In this document: positions 17,571-20,437 of the stretch, piece by piece | How positions within the stretch are numbered: the first letter of the stretch is position 1 | How the letters are laid out: each line of letters starts with the position of its first letter | NCBI GenBank assembly: GCA_032718475.1 | Contig: JAUCBJ010005150.1 | Span: forward strand, 1-20,437 | Source of the DNA: Nemertoderma westbladi | Taxonomy: Eukaryota > Xenacoelomorpha > Nemertodermatida > Nemertodermatidae | DNA length: 20,437 nucleotides | Direction of reading: 5' to 3' | Made by a program: the position numbers and the translations under genes | The notes under the pieces: model-generated | The model's input: the letters and a program-made list of their open reading frames with translations, nothing else | Told to the model about the DNA's origin: nothing | Database searches by the model: none

Positions 17571-18066
17571 GTGGGGACTTCGCGCAGCACGAAGTTGGCA
17601 GAGCCTTAGCGAATTGACACTGTTAGGGGGTAGGTCAATTTATGCAAATAGTCACGTTGGCCCTCTAGCGGCAGACTGGAGAACTGTAGATGGATTCGCC
17701 TCCTTTGAAAGTCACAGCTAATGGTCTAATACATATCTGCCAAGTTTCAGCTTAAACGGATTAAAAGCAAAGAAATGGGAGGGCATTTAATGTTTAGACA
17801 TGTGGCCCTCTAGCGGGAGACCATTGCACTGATGGTGTCTGAAAGTCTCTCAAAAATCTCAACTTTTGCTCATATTGATACCTACAAATTTTCAACTTGA
17901 CAGCTTTAAATCCGACAAAGTTATTAGCATGTCAAAATCGTAACGACGACGACGACGACAACGACGACGACGACGACAACGACGACGACAACTATTTGCA
18001 TAAATTGACCCACCCCCTAACAGTGTCAATTCGCTAAGGCTCCGCCAACTTCGTGGCTCGCCCCAC
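17571..18066. mobile_element. GTGGGG-family MITE-like element with long inverted repeats, 496 bp
   Basis: The left arm (to about 17650) and right arm (from about 17991) match inverted over about 62 bp with only two differences, from CACGAAGTTGGC to GGTCAATTTATGCAAATA. The outer tips differ: left GTGGGGACTTCGCGCAG, right (reverse complement) GTGGGGCGAGC. The longer left tip lets CTTCG pair with CGAAG. The interior has two related phrases (GGCCCTCTAGCGG at 17659 and GGCCCTCTAGCGG at 17802) and a GAC-type microsatellite at 17943-17991. There is no ORF. Confidence 0.75.
17943..17991 (+). repeat. (ACG)n microsatellite with ACA interruptions
   Basis: Runs of ACGACGACG broken by ACA units, inside the 496-bp MITE-like element and adjoining its right inverted arm. 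Confidence 0.9.
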
Positions 18067-18491
18067 ATTGTTTATATGGAAACTCTATGTAGGCCTATTA
18101 CAAGATGCCATGCATTTAATAACATTAAAATCATAATGTTTTAGTATTGATGTACTAATGTTAGCATAATAATGAGAAAATAGTGAGAAAAAAATCAGGA
18201 ATGCTATGAGAATGCTATGAAATAATTCCAATATTAGCTTAATGTTAGAATAACATTAGAATGTTAAGGGTGGGAAATCCACTAACTATTAAAATTCCAA
18301 TGTTAAAATAACACTGATTAATATTTGTTACCAAATACTGCCAAAAGTGCACTTCTATTGCACAGGGTCCGAGCGCTTTGCCAAAAAAATATTAAAACTG
18401 GCATTAGTTTAACATTTGAATTTTAATATTTTATTATATGAATAAAGATGTTAATAAACATTATTTTAATGTTGCTATGGTTTGCAGGGTA
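18067..18491. other. AT-rich DNA ending in an inverted copy of TACCCTGCAAACCA
   Basis: Rich in AATGTTA/TAACATT words. It closes with TGGTTTGCAGGGTA (18478-18491), the inverted match of 6603-6616, with TA outside. It may be the right half of the MITE-like element whose left end is at 6603; the rest would have been filled by later insertions. Confidence 0.4.
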
Positions 18492-18524
18492 AGTAATAGG
18501 CCATAGGCAATAATACAGTAGATA

Positions 18525-18675
18525 AGGCAATAGGAGGCCTATGGGTACGAATACTGAAACTGAAGTAGGCCTAATACTGTAGGTACAGTACATCGGTACG
18601 AAACCTAATAACAGAATGAATACGTTGTTCTGAAGGCAATAGGCCTATCGGTACGAATACTGTAACTGAAGACTG
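18525..18675 (+). repeat. Imperfect ~107-bp duplication with TAGGCCTA words
   Basis: GGTACGAATACTGAAACTGAAG near 18544 is echoed by GGTACGAATACTGTAACTGAAG near 18651, each preceded by GGCAATAGG and GGCCTAT. Between them lies GAAACCTAATAACAGAAT (18600-18617), the empty-site match to the flanks of Helitron-like copy 1. Confidence 0.7.
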
Positions 18676-18729
18676 AAGCATGCGCCCATGTGAAGAATAC
18701 CAGGATTTAATATAAAATATTTGGTGCTG

Positions 18730-18933
18730 GAATAATTTTTTTTGGTTGACAAGTAATTATTTTTGGGGGATGAATAATTGTTTTTGTGGGTGAATAATTG
18801 TTTTTGGGGGAAATAATTGTTTTTGGGGGATGAATAATTGTTTTTGGGGAATCAATAATTGTTTTTGGGGGACGAATAATTGTTTTTGGGGGATGAATAC
18901 TTGTTTTTGGGGGATGAATAATTGTTTTTGGTG
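18730..18933 (+). repeat. Minisatellite, unit near GAATAATTGTTTTTGGGGGAT
   Basis: About ten units of 20-22 bp, the central ones nearly identical. Reverse-complemented, the unit matches the CCCCAAAA...CAATTATTCA forms at 4860-5000. Degenerate related sequence continues to about 19040 (TTTGGGGTGGCATTCAATTAG). Confidence 0.9.
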
Positions 18934-19090
18934 AGAGGGATATTCAATATTGGGGGATGTGAATTGGTGCTACAAAAAAATATATTTGGTGGAAAATAAT
19001 TTATTTTGTTGTTAAATCATCTAATTTGGGGTGGCATTCAATTAGTGGCGTATATTAAATAATAATTAGTAACTAATTACTATAACTAAT

Positions 19091-19270
19091 AAGCAGCTTG
19101 GTCTAGTGGTGACATTCCTGGGCTTCCATTCAGGAAGCCCTGGTTCGATCCCTAGATAGGGGCAGCACTTTTTGGCACGGGACTTAAATGCTGCAGCCTA
19201 GATCAACCGGGGCTTTCATCCTTGGCTGGTCGGTAAATGGGAACCAAGGTAACTTGGGAAATATAGTGGA
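19091..19270 (+). mobile_element. tRNA-derived SINE
   Basis: A-box TGGTCTAGTGG at 19099-19109 and B-box GGTTCGATCCC at 19142-19152 match the RNA polymerase III internal promoter consensus at normal tRNA spacing. Between them, GGGCTTCC-ATTCA-GGAAGCCC forms a perfect 8-bp hairpin, unlike a standard anticodon arm, so it is not a working tRNA gene. The tRNA-related head is followed by a unique body (GGCACGGGACTTAAATG, then TTGGCTGGTCGGTAAATGGG) as in SINEs. I cannot assign the body family, and the right boundary is uncertain. Confidence 0.7.
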
Positions 19271-19290
19271 AGCGTTTATGTAGTTGAATG

Positions 19291-19504
19291 GTTTACTGTG
19301 GAAGATCACCCATGGTGGTGAACAGTCATTCCTTTATGAAACAGAGTGGAAGGGTTTACTGTGGAAGATCACCCATGGTGGTGAACATGCATTCCTTTAG
19401 GGAACAGAGTGGAAGGGTTTACTGTGGAAGATCAACCATGGTGGTGAACAGGCAATCCTTTAGGAAACGGAGTAGAAGGGTTTACTGTGGAAGATCAGAT
19501 CACC
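19291..19504 (+). repeat. 63-bp tandem repeat, about 3.4 units
   Basis: Units begin GTTTACTGTGGAAGATCA at 19291, 19354, 19417 and 19480, exactly 63 bp apart. Because 63 is a multiple of three, one frame stays open (19288-19527) with a 21-residue repeat containing VYCGRS and MVVN. The array adjoins the SINE tail. A protein is possible but the simplest reading is an open frame kept by repeat length. Confidence 0.9.
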
Positions 19505-19590
19505 CTTTCATCTCAGAGAATTATTAATAATTGTGTGGCAACCCGCATACATAACACATGTAATATACAGTCCCGAAACTTTGTTATTAC

Positions 19591-19605
19591 GGTTGCCTAG
19601 CAACC
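19591..19605 (+). promoter_or_regulatory. Isolated X-box-like palindrome GGTTGCCTAGCAACC
   Basis: GTTGCC-TA-GCAAC at 19592-19604 fits the RFX X-box consensus (two half-sites with a 2-bp centre). It lies outside the Helitron-like array. No gene start is visible nearby, so function is unproven. Confidence 0.4.
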
Positions 19606-20078
19606 CTAGAGATTGAGTCTAGGCCCACCTACATAATGGTACAACAGGACTGCAGTATGCCATATTAGTAATTAACAATTATTGTTTATTAAATACTTAT
19701 TATTAGTACGCCATCTCCACAATTGCCTATTTGTGATAACAACAACCGTAATTTAACCTAGTCTAATTAAAAGGATTGGATTGGGCGTGGGCGCGATTCA
19801 TTTTTATAAGAATATAAAAATTAAAGTAAAAAACTTAAAATGTTAGAATATTGGAATAAAACATTTGAATTAGGGCGGTCTATATCGATTTAAGTTTTAA
19901 CTTTTCTTCTGTTCAATTAATGTGGTTCTGAGCTTGGCTGGCTGCAACACATGTGTATGAATGCCAAGGTGGTTGCTACCAATGTAGCGCCTTGGATAAG
20001 ATATATGACCAGACATTCAGCCAATCTCTGGAGGGTTTGCAGCCTGAGCCTCCTTCGCTCCTGGCTGTATTATTGAGG
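19606..20078. other. Unassigned DNA, no gene seen
   Basis: AT-rich to about 19900, then a more balanced stretch (19920-20070) with no recognisable coding or RNA signal. Confidence 0.4.
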
Positions 20079-20106
20079 TTTGGACATTAAAGCTTTAATG
20101 TCCAAA
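20079..20106. repeat. Perfect 28-bp palindrome, no spacer
   Basis: The two 14-base arms read TTTGGACATTAAAG and CTTTAATGTCCAAA, meeting at AG|CT. All pairs match. Confidence 0.95.
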
Positions 20107-20158
20107 ATATCTTTGAGAACCATCTACTAGCTACGTACGTACTGGTACTACTGGGAGG

Positions 20159-20208
20159 GAATTCTTTGAAGTTTACCGTGTCTAGACACGGTAAACTTCA
20201 AAGAATTC
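20159..20208. repeat. Perfect 50-bp palindrome, no spacer
   Basis: The left arm starts GAATTCTTTGAAGTTTACC and the right arm ends GGTAAACTTCAAAGAATTC, meeting at TCT|AGA. All 25 pairs match. A smaller palindrome, TACGTACGTA, lies between this one and the 28-bp palindrome. Confidence 0.95.
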
Positions 20209-20274
20209 AAACGGTGGTTTGCTGGTTATGTAATAACGGTTAATAATCTTGTCAGATATCATACTATCAATTGG

Positions 20275-20437
20275 TTTACTATTATTTTAATACTATAATA
20301 CTTTATTAGTATATTACAATTTATTTAATATTTTATTAATTATTTATTTAATTATTAAAATATTTATTTAAAGTAGGTTTGATTATTAATGATTTATTTT
20401 ATTAATTAATTATAATAATTATTTTAATATTATAATT
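20275..20437. repeat. AT-rich low-complexity sequence to the window end
   Basis: Almost only A and T, with ATTTATTTAATTATT-like words and no clear repeat unit. Confidence 0.8.

Noticed and set aside
19091-19163. A functional tRNA gene
   Set aside because: A and B boxes are good, but the region between them folds as an 8-bp hairpin with a 5-nt loop, not a 5-bp stem with 7-nt anticodon loop, and the acceptor stem does not pair.

Overview
This window looks like repeat-dense, AT-rich nuclear DNA from an invertebrate animal. It has non-LTR retrotransposon remnants, a tRNA-derived SINE, MITE-like elements, minisatellites, one plausible spliced gene end, and no bacterial-style gene layout. The palindromic word TAGGCCTA recurs. 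From memory I associate that with deuterostome invertebrates such as echinoderms and hemichordates, but the sequence does not prove the phylum.

Layout. 1-46: one end of a GTGGGG-type element. 721-1016: 3' end of a LINE. 1017-1956: a non-autonomous Helitron-like element. 3070-3189 (minus): a possible broken BED-finger fragment. 3924-4762: a 5'-truncated LINE insertion with a 12-bp target-site duplication. 4860-5248: an A-rich minisatellite, with an inverted relative at 18730-18933. 5328-14088: the main structure, a nested array of one non-autonomous Helitron-like family with six 5' ends and eight 3' ends, all on the plus strand. 15709-18066: several GTGGGG-bounded elements, with two or three candidate exons of an unrecognised gene among them. 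18067-18700: AT-rich MITE-like DNA and a short duplication. 19091-19504: a tRNA-derived SINE followed by a 63-bp tandem repeat. 20079-20208: two perfect palindromes without spacers. The last 160 bases are nearly pure AT.

The most interesting observation is in the Helitron-like array. Each ~1.27-kb copy is built from degenerate ~150-bp monomers, and each monomer carries a 14-bp motif of the form GTTWCCATGRYAAC. This matches the RFX-factor X-box known from ciliary gene promoters. In copy 1 the motif recurs at spacings of 156, 146, 154, 158, 146 and 157 bp; copy 2 repeats the pattern. The array therefore holds more than 40 evenly spaced X-box-like sites.

The array also records transposition history. 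An empty-site relative of one insertion lies 12 kb away. One copy sits precisely inside another. Two copies carry extra 3' terminal fragments, as expected when the element's own 3' end is bypassed during rolling-circle transposition. No intact protein-coding gene or autonomous transposon is visible.
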